Shown: in pieces, positions 26,999 to 37,756 of the stretch
Layout: the number at the start of each line of letters is the position of its first letter
Numbering within the stretch: the stretch's first letter is position 1
From: Romboutsia lituseburensis DSM 797
Lineage (GTDB): Bacteria; Bacillota; Clostridia; Peptostreptococcales; Peptostreptococcaceae
Assembly: GCF_900103615.1 (NCBI RefSeq)
Contig: NZ_FNGW01000007.1
Coordinates: forward strand, 62,001-126,000
Direction of reading: 5' to 3'
Length of the DNA: 64,000 bases
The notes under the pieces: model-generated
The model's database searches: none
Told to the model about the DNA's origin: nothing
The model's input: the letters and a program-made list of their open reading frames with translations, nothing else
Position numbers and translations under genes: made by a program

Positions 26999-27045
26999 AA
27001 TAATATAAAATAGAGTATAACTAAATTAAAGCTGAGGTGTATGAA

Positions 27046-27891
27046 TTGAAAAAAAGCATAAAAATAATAACAGACGGTTCGTGTGATTTTCCACAAGAAG
27101 TTATAGATAGGGTAAATCCAGGTATAGTAGGAATAAATGTTGCATTTGGAGATGAGTCATTTATTGGAGGCGTAGAAATAGACGATGAGACTTTCTACAA
27201 TAAAATGAGAGGATGTAAAGAGTTACCTAAAACATCAAGTCCTTCTCCAGATAGATTTTTAGAACTTTATAATTGTGAGGAAGATGAAGTATTAGTATTC
27301 ACACTAACATCTAAATTATCTAGTACATATAGTAATGCTGTGTTAGCTAAAAATATGTACTTAGAAGAAAATCCACACAAAAGAATCGAAGTTATAGATA
27401 GCCAAAGTGGTTCAATAGGTGTTGCTTTGATGATATTAAAATGTAATGAGCTAATAGAGAACGGAAAAACGATGGATGAAATACTAGATGCAATAGAAGG
27501 ATTTAAACAAGAAATTATATTCTTTGGAGCATTAGATACATTAGAAAATGCAATAAAAGGTGGAAGAATTAATGCAGTTGCAGGTAAGTTAATAAATGCA
27601 TTAAATTTCAAAGTAATAATAAGAATAGAAGATGGTCTAGTTAAGCCGATAGATAAAGCTAGAGGTGGAAGTAATAGCTTAAAGAAAGCGCTTGAATATG
27701 TTAAAAATCATTTAACTCATGTTGAAACTAGAACAGTAGTAATAGGTCATGCAAATTGTCCTGAAAAAGCAGAAAAAATAAAGCAAATAATAAATGAAGG
27801 CTCTAACTTTAAGGAAATATTAATATCTAGTATAGGACCTATAATGGGAACGTTCACATCAGAAGGTGCAATACTAGTCTCAGTTTTATAA
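27046..27891 (+). CDS. DegV family fatty-acid-binding protein
   Basis: 281 residues of the DegV fold. Typical features are ITDGSCDFP at the N terminus, TSSPSPDRFLE (lipid carboxylate site), the SKLSSTYSNA segment and IGPIMGTFTSEGA at the end. Members such as FakB bind a fatty acid and hand it to the kinase FakA for phospholipid synthesis; this one may do the same or be a paralogue. TTG 27046 is preferred, 6 bases after GAGGTG; GTG 27037 lies inside that site. It follows the MgtC-like gene by about 45 bp and may be co-transcribed with it. Confidence 0.88.
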   Translation: MKKSIKIITDGSCDFPQEVIDRVNPGIVGINVAFGDESFIGGVEIDDETFYNKMRGCKELPKTSSPSPDRFLELYNCEEDEVLVFTLTSKLSSTYSNAVLAKNMYLEENPHKRIEVIDSQSGSIGVALMILKCNELIENGKTMDEILDAIEGFKQEIIFFGALDTLENAIKGGRINAVAGKLINALNFKVIIRIEDGLVKPIDKARGGSNSLKKALEYVKNHLTHVETRTVVIGHANCPEKAEKIKQIINEGSNFKEILISSIGPIMGTFTSEGAILVSVL

Positions 27892-27988
27892 TATAAAATT
27901 ACATTTTATTAGATTATATTGGATAGAATATATAGTTGAATAAATGAAAATATAATAACTTTAAAATTTTATTAAAGGAGAGTAAATT

Positions 27989-29779
27989 ATGGGAGTAGAC
28001 AGAAGTAAAATAGAAGAAAAATTTAAATGGCAAATAGAAAAAATGTATGCTAGTAAAGATGCTATAGAAAAAGATATTAAAAAAGTAAAAGATCTTATAG
28101 AAAAAGCTAAAGAGTATAAAGGCAAACTTAGTGAGAAATGGGAAAACCTATACGAGGCTTTAAAAGTATCAGAAGATGCATCAAGAATACTTCAAAATTT
28201 ATATGTATACACTCATATGAAGCAACATGAAGATACAAGAATAAATGAAAATCAATCTATAGCTACTAAAACTGATATGCTATCAACAGAATTATCTATG
28301 GCAACATCATACATAGTTCCAGAACTTATAGCTATAGATGATGCAAAGTTAAAAGAGTATTTAACTCATGATGAGTTAGCATTTTATGAGAAACATATAA
28401 GTGAAATATTAAGAGAAAAGCCACATACATTAACAGAAAGAGAAGAAGAGATTTTAGCAGCGGTTTCTGATTTATCTGGAATACCTGAAAATGTGTATGA
28501 TATGTTATCATTTGCAGATTTAGAATTCCCTGAAATAGAAGATGAAGAAGGTAATAAAGTTAAGTTAACTCACTCTAATTATTCTGTATTTTTAAAAAGT
28601 AAAAATCAAAAAGTTAGAAAAGATGCTTTTGATGCTATGTATTCAGTTTATGGTCAGTATAAAAATACATTTGCATCGACTTTATATGGTGGAATAAAAT
28701 CAGAAATATTTTATGCTAAAACAAGAAATTATGAGTCTGCATTACAAGCATCATTATTCCAAGATGATATAAGTGTAGATGTTTATAATAATTTAATATC
28801 CGCTGTAGATGAAAACTTAGATGCATTAAATAAATATATTGAATTAAAGAAAAAACTTTTAGGATTAAATGAAATACATATGTATGATTTATATGTTCCA
28901 TTAACAGATAAATTTGATATGAAAATTACGTATGAAGAAGCTAAAGAAATTATATTAGAAGCATTAAAACCTTTAGGTGAAGAATATTTAGGTTTAATAA
29001 AAAGAGCATTTGATGAAAGATGGATAGATGTTTATGAGAATGAAGGAAAACAAGGTGGAGCTTATTCTTGGGGAAGTTACGATTCTGAACCATATATACT
29101 AATGAACTATAAAGATGATTTAAATTCTTTATTTACATTAATACATGAATTAGGCCATTCTATGCATAGTTATTATTCAAAGCATAATCAAGAATACCTA
29201 TACTCAAGTTATAAAATATTTGTTGCAGAAGTTGCTTCTACATTAAATGAACTTCTTTTAATAAATTATTTATTAGAAAAATCAAATTCTAAAGAAGAAA
29301 GAATTTATTTATTAAATTATTATATAGAGCAATTTAGAACTACTGTATACAGACAGACTATGTTTGGTGAGTTTGAAAAATTAACTCATGAAAGAGTAGA
29401 AGCTGGAGAACCATTAACAGCTCAAGAATTTAATGAAATATATTATAAATTAAATGAAAAATATTATAAAAAATCATGTATTATAGACCAACAAATTGAA
29501 TTAGAATGGGCAAGAATACCTCATTTCTATTCAAACTTCTATGTTTATAAATATGCAACAGGATTTTCTGCTGCAAGTGCATTAAGTCAACAGATATTAG
29601 AAGAAGGACAAAATGCAGTTGATAGATATATATCATTCTTAAAAAGTGGTGGATCAGAATATCCATTAGCTCAATTAAAAAAAGCTGGAGTAGATATGCA
29701 AAAGAAAGAATCTGTAGATGATGCATTAAAAATATTTGGTGAATTAGTTGATCAATTAGAGCAAGAATATAATAAATAG
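27989..29779 (+). CDS. pepF: Oligoendopeptidase F
   Basis: 596 residues, an M3 family zinc metallopeptidase. The zinc motif HELGH is at 386-390 (IHELGHSMHSYYS), with the downstream Glu in AEVASTLNE. The N-terminal M3B domain (YVYTHMKQHEDT) and the closing segment (FYSNFYVYKYATGFSAAS) are standard. The enzyme hydrolyses peptides of roughly 7 to 17 residues in the cytosol, feeding amino acid catabolism. AAAGGAG ribosome site, ATG 27989. Ended by a long-loop terminator. Confidence 0.96.
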   Translation: MGVDRSKIEEKFKWQIEKMYASKDAIEKDIKKVKDLIEKAKEYKGKLSEKWENLYEALKVSEDASRILQNLYVYTHMKQHEDTRINENQSIATKTDMLSTELSMATSYIVPELIAIDDAKLKEYLTHDELAFYEKHISEILREKPHTLTEREEEILAAVSDLSGIPENVYDMLSFADLEFPEIEDEEGNKVKLTHSNYSVFLKSKNQKVRKDAFDAMYSVYGQYKNTFASTLYGGIKSEIFYAKTRNYESALQASLFQDDISVDVYNNLISAVDENLDALNKYIELKKKLLGLNEIHMYDLYVPLTDKFDMKITYEEAKEIILEALKPLGEEYLGLIKRAFDERWIDVYENEGKQGGAYSWGSYDSEPYILMNYKDDLNSLFTLIHELGHSMHSYYSKHNQEYLYSSYKIFVAEVASTLNELLLINYLLEKSNSKEERIYLLNYYIEQFRTTVYRQTMFGEFEKLTHERVEAGEPLTAQEFNEIYYKLNEKYYKKSCIIDQQIELEWARIPHFYSNFYVYKYATGFSAASALSQQILEEGQNAVDRYISFLKSGGSEYPLAQLKKAGVDMQKKESVDDALKIFGELVDQLEQEYNK

Positions 29780-29785
29780 TTAAGT

Positions 29786-29837
29786 AAAAAAGAGTTATCG
29801 TAGCGAATATGTATGAAAAGCTAAGATAGCTCTTTTT
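29786..29837 (+). terminator. Terminator of pepF
   Basis: AAGAGTTATC near 29790-29799 pairs with GATAGCTCTT (29825-29834; one G-T), then T run; loop of about 25 nt. Confidence 0.65.
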
Positions 29838-29948
29838 ATATATAAAAATTTTTCTATCTATAAAAAATAAATTAAAAATAGATAAAAGCTAAATTAAATT
29901 AGGTATAATTGAGAAATAATTTTGAATAATCTATATTTTTACACATTC

Positions 29949-29996
29949 TTAACACAATTTACATCTACTTAACTTACTTATAATATTCACTTAACA
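29949..29996 (+). promoter_or_regulatory. PHO-box-like repeats and -10 of pstS
   Basis: TTTACA (29958), TTAACT (29969) and TTAACA (29991) lie on one 11-bp phase; a further TTAACA (29949) is 9 bp before the first. A perfect TATAAT at 29979-29984 follows the upstream pair. The arrangement fits PhoP activation of the phosphate-binding protein gene. Confidence 0.6.
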
Positions 29997-30077
29997 TAAC
30001 AACAGTATCATTAAATTGTAAAGAGGAAAACACATTAAAATAATTTGAATATAAAATATGTGAGTGGGGGTAAACAA

Positions 30078-30905
30078 ATGTTTAAGAAAAAGATAGCGGT
30101 ATTATTAGCGAGTACAGTATTAGTAGGAAGTTTAGCGGTAGGATGTGGTTCAGGATCATCAAGTAACGATGGATCGAAAGTAACTGTATCAGGGTCAACA
30201 TCAGTAGGACCTGCAATGGAATCTATAGCAGAAAAATACCAAGCAGATAATCAAGGCGTTACAGTTGAAATACAACAAGTTGGTTCATCAGCAGGTATAA
30301 AAAATACTATTGAAGGAACATCTCAAATAGGTATGGCATCTAGAGATTTAAAAGATGAAGAAAAAAATGCTGGATTAAAAGAAACAGAGATCGCTTTAGA
30401 TGGTATCGCCCTAGTAACACATAAAAATAACACTGTAAAAGATTTAACAGTTGATCAAATAAAAGGTATATATACAGGTAAAATTACTAACTGGAAAGAT
30501 GTTGGAGGAAAAGATGCTCCAATAGTAGTATTATCAAGAGAAGATGGATCAGGAACTAGAGATGGGTTCCAAGAAAAAGTAGGATTTGAGTCAGAAGCAT
30601 TAACTAAAGAAGCTCAAATAAGTGATGGATCAGGAAATATAAAGACTACAGTAGAAGGTAATGAAAATGCAATAGGTTACATATCATATGGATATGTTGA
30701 TGATACTGTAAATATGTTGAAAATTGGGGGAGTGGAATTAACTCCAGAAAATGTAAAGTCAAATGCATATGCAATAGCAAGACCATTTATATTAGTTAAT
30801 AAAGAAGATTCAATGACAGAACAAGCAAATAAATTAATAGACTTCATATTAAGTGACGAAGGTCAAAAAATAATGGAAGGTAAAGGCTTTATAAGCATAA
30901 AATAG
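30078..30905 (+). CDS. pstS: Phosphate ABC transporter substrate-binding lipoprotein PstS
   Basis: 275 residues from ATG 30078 (GGGGG site 7 bases before). A lipoprotein signal peptide ends at lipobox LAVGC (Cys23). The mature part has the PstS phosphate loops SGSTSVGPAME, SAGIKNTIEGTSQIGMASR and SREDGSGTRDGF. It captures inorganic phosphate outside the cell for PstCAB, encoded next. A terminator separates it from pstC, letting it be made in excess, which is usual for binding proteins. PHO-box-like repeats precede it. Confidence 0.96.
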   Translation: MFKKKIAVLLASTVLVGSLAVGCGSGSSSNDGSKVTVSGSTSVGPAMESIAEKYQADNQGVTVEIQQVGSSAGIKNTIEGTSQIGMASRDLKDEEKNAGLKETEIALDGIALVTHKNNTVKDLTVDQIKGIYTGKITNWKDVGGKDAPIVVLSREDGSGTRDGFQEKVGFESEALTKEAQISDGSGNIKTTVEGNENAIGYISYGYVDDTVNMLKIGGVELTPENVKSNAYAIARPFILVNKEDSMTEQANKLIDFILSDEGQKIMEGKGFISIK

Positions 30906-30916
30906 ATATCCTCATG

Positions 30917-30950
30917 AAAAAGATACACCTAAAGGTGTGTCTTTTGTTTT
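30917..30950 (+). terminator. Terminator between pstS and pstC
   Basis: AAAAGATACACC (about 30917-30928) pairs with GGTGTGTCTTTT (30934-30945; one G-T), then G and T4. Confidence 0.82.
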
Positions 30951-31061
30951 GTAAAGAAAAATTAATAAAGTTTTCCTTACATTAATTAAAAGTTAAAATG
31001 TTAAAAAAATAAAAAAATAATAAAAATAAAGTAAAATTTATGTTAAAAAAATTGTCTGAAT

Positions 31062-31118
31062 TTTACGCTAGTTTAACTTAAATCTAATATGGATTTAACT
31101 TAGGACCTTTATTATAAA
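31062..31118 (+). promoter_or_regulatory. PHO-box repeats and promoter of pstCAB-phoU
   Basis: Four elements on an exact 11-bp phase: TTTACG (31062), TTAACT (31073), CTAATA (31084), TTAACT (31095), followed by -10 TATAAA (31113-31118) 12 bp later and no -35. This is the classic architecture of a PhoP-activated promoter. Confidence 0.68.
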
Positions 31119-31200
31119 CTTGTAGGAGTCAATGCCTAATAAAGCAGAGAGAAATTATTTTAATTATAATAAGTGAAGGATATTTTGAGGAGGATGTTTT

Positions 31201-32121
31201 ATGTTAGCAAAGTCTCGCGTGGTAAATGTAAGTAAAAGAGACAATAAGAATGGCAACGAAGGAAAGTACTTAGCAGAAAAAGTAGCAAAAAATGTGTTTT
31301 TAATAAGTGCCTTAATTGCTGTTATAAGTTTACTTTTAATAATAGGATTTGTATTCTACAAAGGCCTAACACCATTTTTATTTAAAGGATATTCATTTAC
31401 TGAATTTTTAACAGGAGCTGATTGGGTACCAAGTGCAGATAAGTTTGGAATCTCATCTATGGTAGCAGCATCAATATTAGCTACAATAGGGGCCTTAGTA
31501 ATTGGTGTTCCAGTAGGAATACTAACAGCAGTATTTATTGCAGAAGTAGCACCTAAAAGATTAGCAAAGATTATATCACCAGCAGTAGAACTATTAGCAG
31601 GAATACCATCAGTTTTATATGGAGTATTTGGATTAGCGATAATAGTTCCTGGTATACAAAATATATTTAATTTACCAAAAGGTCAAAGTTTATTCGCAGT
31701 AATAATAGTTTTAGCAGTAATGATGTTACCAACAGTAATATCAGTATCGGAAACAGCAATAAGAGCAGTACCTCAAGCCTATAAAGAAGGTTCATTAGCA
31801 TTAGGAGCATCACATATAGAAACTATATTTAAAGTTGTTCTACCAGCTGCTAAATCTGGTATATTAGCTGCGGTTGTTTTAGGAGTAGGAAGAGCTTTAG
31901 GAGAAACAATGGCAGTAATACTTGTAGCAGGTAACTCTCCAGTAATGCCATCATCTTTAATGGATAGCGTAAGACCACTTACTACTAATATAGCTTTAGA
32001 GATGGGATATGCATTCGGAACTCATCAAGAAATGTTATTTGCAACAGGAGTTGTATTATTCACATTTATATTAATATTAAATATAGTATTAAACAAACTT
32101 TCAAATAAGGCGGTAGATTAA
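31201..32121 (+). CDS. pstC: Phosphate ABC transporter permease PstC
   Basis: 306 residues, six membrane helices, with the binding-protein-dependent permease (EAA) loop EGSLALGASHIETIFKVVLP and the PstC-typical GIPSVLYGVFGL and GRALGETMAV. It forms half of the membrane channel with PstA. ATG 31201 follows GAGGAGG. The pstA ATG comes one base after its stop. A promoter with phased PHO-box repeats lies 80-140 bp upstream. Confidence 0.96.
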   Translation: MLAKSRVVNVSKRDNKNGNEGKYLAEKVAKNVFLISALIAVISLLLIIGFVFYKGLTPFLFKGYSFTEFLTGADWVPSADKFGISSMVAASILATIGALVIGVPVGILTAVFIAEVAPKRLAKIISPAVELLAGIPSVLYGVFGLAIIVPGIQNIFNLPKGQSLFAVIIVLAVMMLPTVISVSETAIRAVPQAYKEGSLALGASHIETIFKVVLPAAKSGILAAVVLGVGRALGETMAVILVAGNSPVMPSSLMDSVRPLTTNIALEMGYAFGTHQEMLFATGVVLFTFILILNIVLNKLSNKAVD

Positions 32122-32122
32122 A

Positions 32123-32947
32123 ATGAGAAAGTTAAAAGAAAATATTTTAAAATCAGCAGTTTATTTATCGGCAGGATTTACAGTTATTACACTTGTTGTA
32201 ATAGTAGGATATATATTTATGCAAGGAATCAGTGGAATAAACCCAACATTCTTGTTTAGCAATTATTCAGCATCAGGAGATGGAGGAATATTGCCAATGA
32301 TAGTAACTACAATATATACAGTATTACTTTCAATAGCAGTTGCTACTCCAATAGGAATCTTATCAGCAATATACTTACAAGAATATGCTAAAAAAGGTAA
32401 GTTAGTAACAGCAATTAGATTTGCTACAGAAAGTTTAGCAGGTATACCTTCAATAATATATGGTTTATTCGGAGGGATATTCTTTGTAGTTACTTTAGGG
32501 ATGAAGTATTCAATACTATCTGGATCTCTGACAGTAGCAATAATAATATTACCAGTAATAATAAGAACTACAGAAGAAGCTCTAAAAACAGTACCACAAA
32601 GTTATAGAGAAGCATCTTTAGCTTTAGGGTCAACTAAATTCCAAACACTTTACAAAGTAATATTACCAAGTGCAATACCAGGTATATTATCAGGAATTAT
32701 ATTATCAGTTGGTCGTGTTATAGGAGAATCAGCAGCAATATTATTAACAGCAGGAACAGTAGCACAAATGCCTGGAACTATATTTGATAGTGCTAGAACA
32801 CTTACAGTACATGCATACCTTTTAACTAAGGAAAAAGGTGATATACAAGGAGCAGCAAGTATCGGAGTTGTGCTAATAATATTAGTGTTAATTTTAAATA
32901 CAATAGCTAAAGTAGTAGCTAAGAAATTAAACAAAGCAAATTACTAA
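32123..32947 (+). CDS. pstA: Phosphate ABC transporter permease PstA
   Basis: 274 residues, six membrane helices, paralogous to PstC. EAA loop is [21 protein letters not shown] (in two overlapping parts), with [12 protein letters not shown] and [15 protein letters not shown] typical of PstA. Pairs with PstC to translocate phosphate. It starts one base after pstC and is followed after 20 bp by pstB, so translation is tightly linked. Confidence 0.96.
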   Translation: MRKLKENILKSAVYLSAGFTVITLVVIVGYIFMQGISGINPTFLFSNYSASGDGGILPMIVTTIYTVLLSIAVATPIGILSAIYLQEYAKKGKLVTAIRFATESLAGIPSIIYGLFGGIFFVVTLGMKYSILSGSLTVAIIILPVIIRTTEEALKTVPQSYREASLALGSTKFQTLYKVILPSAIPGILSGIILSVGRVIGESAAILLTAGTVAQMPGTIFDSARTLTVHAYLLTKEKGDIQGAASIGVVLIILVLILNTIAKVVAKKLNKANY

Positions 32948-32967
32948 TAATATCAAGAGGTGTAGAT

Positions 32968-33726
32968 ATGGAAAACAACACTAAGTTAAATATAGAGAAT
33001 TTAGATTTATTTTATGGAACGAAACAAGCTTTAAAAAACATAAATATGAATATAAAAGAAAAAAAAGTAACAGCTCTAATAGGTCCGTCAGGATGTGGTA
33101 AATCAACATTTTTAAGATCATTAAATAGAATGAACGACCTAATAGAAAATGTAACTATAAAAGGAAAAATAGAAGTAGATGGAGAAGATATATATAATAG
33201 CAGCGATGTAATAAAGCTGAGAACTAAAGTAGGAATGGTATTCCAAAAGCCAAATCCATTTCCAATGAGCATATATGATAATGTAGCTTATGGACCTCGT
33301 ACTCATGGTATAAGAGACAAAAAAACTTTAGACAAAATAGTTGAAGAAAGTTTAAAGGGAGCAGCTATATGGGATGAAGTTAAAGATAGATTAAAGTCAT
33401 CAGCTCTAGGATTATCTGGAGGTCAACAACAACGTATCTGTATAGCTAGAGCAATAGCTATGAAGCCAGAAGTAATACTTATGGATGAACCTACTTCAGC
33501 TCTAGACCCAATATCAACTTTAAAAGTAGAAGAATTAATAGAAGAGCTAAAAGATGATTATACAATAGTTATAGTTACACATAATATGCAACAAGCAGCA
33601 CGTGTATCTGATGATACTGCATTCTTCTTAAATGGTGAAGTAATAGAGTTTAGAGATACAAAAACAATGTTCACTAATCCAGAAGATAAGCGTACAGAAG
33701 ATTATATAACAGGAAGATTTGGATAA
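32968..33726 (+). CDS. pstB: Phosphate ABC transporter ATP-binding protein PstB
   Basis: 252 residues. Walker [11 protein letters not shown]-loop [10 protein letters not shown] (diagnostic of PstB), signature LSGGQQQR, Walker [13 protein letters not shown] and the H-loop VTHNM are all present. It drives phosphate import with PstCA. AAGAGGTG ribosome site. Between its stop and phoU lies a short spacer holding a degenerate copy of a dispersed repeat (33725-33762). Confidence 0.97.
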   Translation: MENNTKLNIENLDLFYGTKQALKNINMNIKEKKVTALIGPSGCGKSTFLRSLNRMNDLIENVTIKGKIEVDGEDIYNSSDVIKLRTKVGMVFQKPNPFPMSIYDNVAYGPRTHGIRDKKTLDKIVEESLKGAAIWDEVKDRLKSSALGLSGGQQQRICIARAIAMKPEVILMDEPTSALDPISTLKVEELIEELKDDYTIVIVTHNMQQAARVSDDTAFFLNGEVIEFRDTKTMFTNPEDKRTEDYITGRFG

Positions 33727-33762
33727 AAAAAGTCGCTTCGGTAACATCCGTTGCTTAAAAAT
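33725..33762. repeat. Degenerate copy of a dispersed hairpin repeat
   Basis: Read on the minus strand, this stretch shows AAGCAACGGATG then CGAAGCGACTTTTTTT, matching both ends of the element at 44911-44962 (GAGCAACGGACG ... CGAAGCGACTTTTTT) with about 14 internal bases missing. It starts inside the pstB stop region and separates pstB from phoU. Confidence 0.5.
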
Positions 33763-33814
33763 CACGTTATAGTGAATTAAATATTAGATAATATTAAAAG
33801 AAGGGATTTTTTAT

Positions 33815-34468
33815 ATGGTTAATACAAGTTTAGAATTAAGTATAAATACACTTAAGCAATACACTCTTACTATGATTGAAAGATGTGAAGATGCTGTTGA
33901 TAAAGCTGTAGACTGCATGGTAAGAAAAGATTTAGAAGGGTCTAAAAAAGTTATAGAAGAAGATGATGAAATTGATACTTTAAGAGAATATATAAGAGAT
34001 AGAAGTATTGAATTAATTGCTTTAAAACAACCTATGGCAAAAGATTTAAGATATGTATATGCGCTAGGGAATATAGCTATAGAACTAGAGCGTATAGGCG
34101 ATTATGCTGTAAATATAGCTTTAGAGACTCTGAAAATAGGAGAAGAACCATATATAAAAGCACTAATAGATATTCCTAAAATGGCAAAAGAATGTAAGGA
34201 TATGCTGTCTCAAGTTAAATTAGCATTAGAGAATGAAGATGAACAGCTATGCTACAAAATAGCAGCTCAAGATGATAGAATTGATGATTTATATGTTCAA
34301 ATTCATATAGATTGCTTAGAAATTATGAATCAAAATCCAGCTACAGTAAATCAAGGTGTTAGATTGTTATTTGTAGGTAGATACCTAGAAAGAATTGGGG
34401 ATCATATTACTAATGTATGTGAAAAGTTAATATACGCTATAAAAGGCGATATGGTAGAGATTGGGTAA
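33815..34468 (+). CDS. phoU: Phosphate signalling protein PhoU
   Basis: 217 residues, two three-helix PhoU repeats with the metal-binding motifs ELERIGDYAVNIA and YLERIGDHITNV. PhoU links the Pst transporter to the PhoR sensor kinase and damps phosphate uptake when phosphate is ample. It closes the pst operon; the terminator stem overlaps its stop codon. No phoP or phoR gene follows, so the sensor pair is elsewhere on the genome. Confidence 0.95.
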   Translation: MVNTSLELSINTLKQYTLTMIERCEDAVDKAVDCMVRKDLEGSKKVIEEDDEIDTLREYIRDRSIELIALKQPMAKDLRYVYALGNIAIELERIGDYAVNIALETLKIGEEPYIKALIDIPKMAKECKDMLSQVKLALENEDEQLCYKIAAQDDRIDDLYVQIHIDCLEIMNQNPATVNQGVRLLFVGRYLERIGDHITNVCEKLIYAIKGDMVEIG

Positions 34469-34490
34469 AATTATATTTTACCCTTCTTTT
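34463..34490 (+). terminator. Terminator of the pst-phoU operon
   Basis: GGGTAAAAT (34463-34471) pairs perfectly with ATTTTACCC (34475-34483), then TTCTTTTTTT. Confidence 0.92.
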
Positions 34491-34582
34491 TTTGTATATT
34501 AAAAAAAAATTAAAAAATAGGTTTAAAAAACTTATTATCTTTCCATAATCTAAATATAAAAAATTAATGAGGGGGAAAGGTA

Positions 34583-34822
34583 ATGAGCAAACAAAAGAAT
34601 TATAGAAATTTATTAGAGGTATTAATGGAAGGCGAAAAAGAAAACAGAGATCTACAAGATTACATATGTGAGATACTTCCAGAGAAAGCTTCTGATTCAA
34701 AATATATAGAAAAATTGTATTGTAGAGTATGTGATATATACGATGCAATAGATATGGATATAGATAAGTACTGGATAGCTAACAATTATATAAACATGCT
34801 AAGAGAAGTTAAAACATTTTAA
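34583..34822 (+). CDS. Hypothetical protein, 79 residues
   Basis: A small acidic, Tyr-rich, helical, soluble protein with two Cys (RVCD, YICE). I do not recognise a family. The ribosome site GAGGGGGAAAGG and ATG are good and a strong terminator follows, so it is a genuine single-gene unit downstream of phoU. No signal peptide. Size and helicity would suit a small regulator or adaptor, but nothing in the sequence shows which. Confidence 0.65.
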   Translation: MSKQKNYRNLLEVLMEGEKENRDLQDYICEILPEKASDSKYIEKLYCRVCDIYDAIDMDIDKYWIANNYINMLREVKTF

Positions 34823-34827
34823 AAAGC

Positions 34828-34865
34828 AAAAGACTATTAAAAATATAAATTTAATAGTCTTTTTT
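34828..34865 (+). terminator. Terminator after the 79-residue protein
   Basis: AAAAGACTATTAA (34828-34840) pairs perfectly with TTAATAGTCTTTT (34851-34863), then T run. Confidence 0.88.
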
Positions 34866-36606
<1,741 letters not shown>

Positions 36607-36634
36607 TAAACTAACTAAAAGTTTATATATAGCT

Positions 36635-36665
36635 GGGGACTATCTGAAAAGATAGTCCCCTTTTT
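36635..36665 (+). terminator. Terminator of gdhA
   Basis: GGGGACTATCT (36635-36645), GAAA loop, AGATAGTCCCC (36650-36660), then T5. Confidence 0.95.
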
Positions 36666-36805
36666 GCGTTGTAGGAATTTATATATAAATATGAGTAAAT
36701 ACTATCGACAAATAATGTATTTATATAGATAATATTAAAGTAGTATAAAAAATATCTAAAAAGGTCATATAAAGTTAAATGTTTCTACGACCAGGAGGTA
36801 AGATT

Positions 36806-37681
36806 TTGAAATTGCAAAAGATTGGAATGAGGACCACAAAAACAGGTTTAGCAGTTATGCTGTGTGTAATTTTGGGTGGACTTTTAGTTGAGAGCCCTTT
36901 TTATTCAGCGACAGCGTGTATAATATCTATGCAAGATACTGTAAAAGGATCTATGAAAGCAGGAATAAATAGAGTAAAGGGGACAATTTTAGGTGGAATA
37001 ATAGGATATTTAATTGTTTTGATTGATCCAGGTAATCCTATACTATGTGGAATAGGTGTTATGGCGACTATTTATGTATGTAATTTATTTAAGCTAAATA
37101 AATCCATAGTTGTAGCATGTGTAACATTTTTATCTATACATTTAGGAATAATAGACTCAAATCCAGCTCAGTATTCTTTTCATAGAGTACTAGACACATC
37201 TATAGGTGTAGTAGTAGGTGTATTAATAAATTATATTATAGCTAGACCAGACTATTTAGATAGTACTATAAATGAATTTAAACAAATTGAGAAGCTAACG
37301 GTTGAATTTATTGAATCTAAAATAGTAAATAAAGCAAGTTTTGAAATTAAAAAATTAGAAAAAGAAATTAAAAAAGTCGAAAGTGTATATTCTAAATTGG
37401 TTGATGAATTAAATTATAGTAGAAATGATGTAGATATTGAAAAATTAGGAAGTGCTTTGTGCATTAGTAGAGAAATTTATTTTCATATGCAGTCTATTGA
37501 ATTATTAGAGAAAAAGCTATATTTAAGTCAAGATAACTATGAAAAGATAAAAGAATTGCATAAGCTAGAAGATATAAAATGGGATTTACATGAAAGTAAA
37601 AGCCCTGTTTTTAATTATCATTTAAGCAAAATTATAGAAGAAATAAAATTACTTCATAATATAAATAAATCTAATGAATAA
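36806..37681 (+). CDS. Aromatic acid exporter family (ArAE/FUSC-like) membrane protein
   Basis: About 291 residues. Four or five membrane helices in the first 150 residues (GLAVMLCVILGGLLV; GTILGGIIGYLIVLI; GVVVGVLINYIIARP) followed by a helical, charged cytosolic tail, the layout of ArAE_1 proteins. The relation to efflux is by family only. TTG 36806 is preferred, 7 bases after AGGAGG (36793-36798); an in-frame ATG at 36779 lies before that site. Stands alone between gdhA and the hydrogenase gene. Confidence 0.78.
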   Translation: MKLQKIGMRTTKTGLAVMLCVILGGLLVESPFYSATACIISMQDTVKGSMKAGINRVKGTILGGIIGYLIVLIDPGNPILCGIGVMATIYVCNLFKLNKSIVVACVTFLSIHLGIIDSNPAQYSFHRVLDTSIGVVVGVLINYIIARPDYLDSTINEFKQIEKLTVEFIESKIVNKASFEIKKLEKEIKKVESVYSKLVDELNYSRNDVDIEKLGSALCISREIYFHMQSIELLEKKLYLSQDNYEKIKELHKLEDIKWDLHESKSPVFNYHLSKIIEEIKLLHNINKSNE

Positions 37682-37716
37682 TCAATAAAATATAAATAAA
37701 AAACAGTGTCTCTGTA

Positions 37717-37740
37717 AATATTACCTATATAAGTAATATT
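37717..37740 (+). promoter_or_regulatory. Hairpin abutting the hydrogenase ribosome site
   Basis: AATATTAC (37717-37724) and GTAATATT (37733-37740) are perfectly complementary and end directly before AAGGAGG. An operator or leader structure affecting translation is possible. Confidence 0.35.
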
Positions 37741-37756
37741 AAGGAGGCATTTTTTT

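Noticed and set aside
36704-36712. Spo0A-box-like ATCGACAAA upstream of the aromatic-exporter-like gene
   Set aside because: Only one copy, 6 of 7 core positions, and no promoter placed around it; too weak to list.
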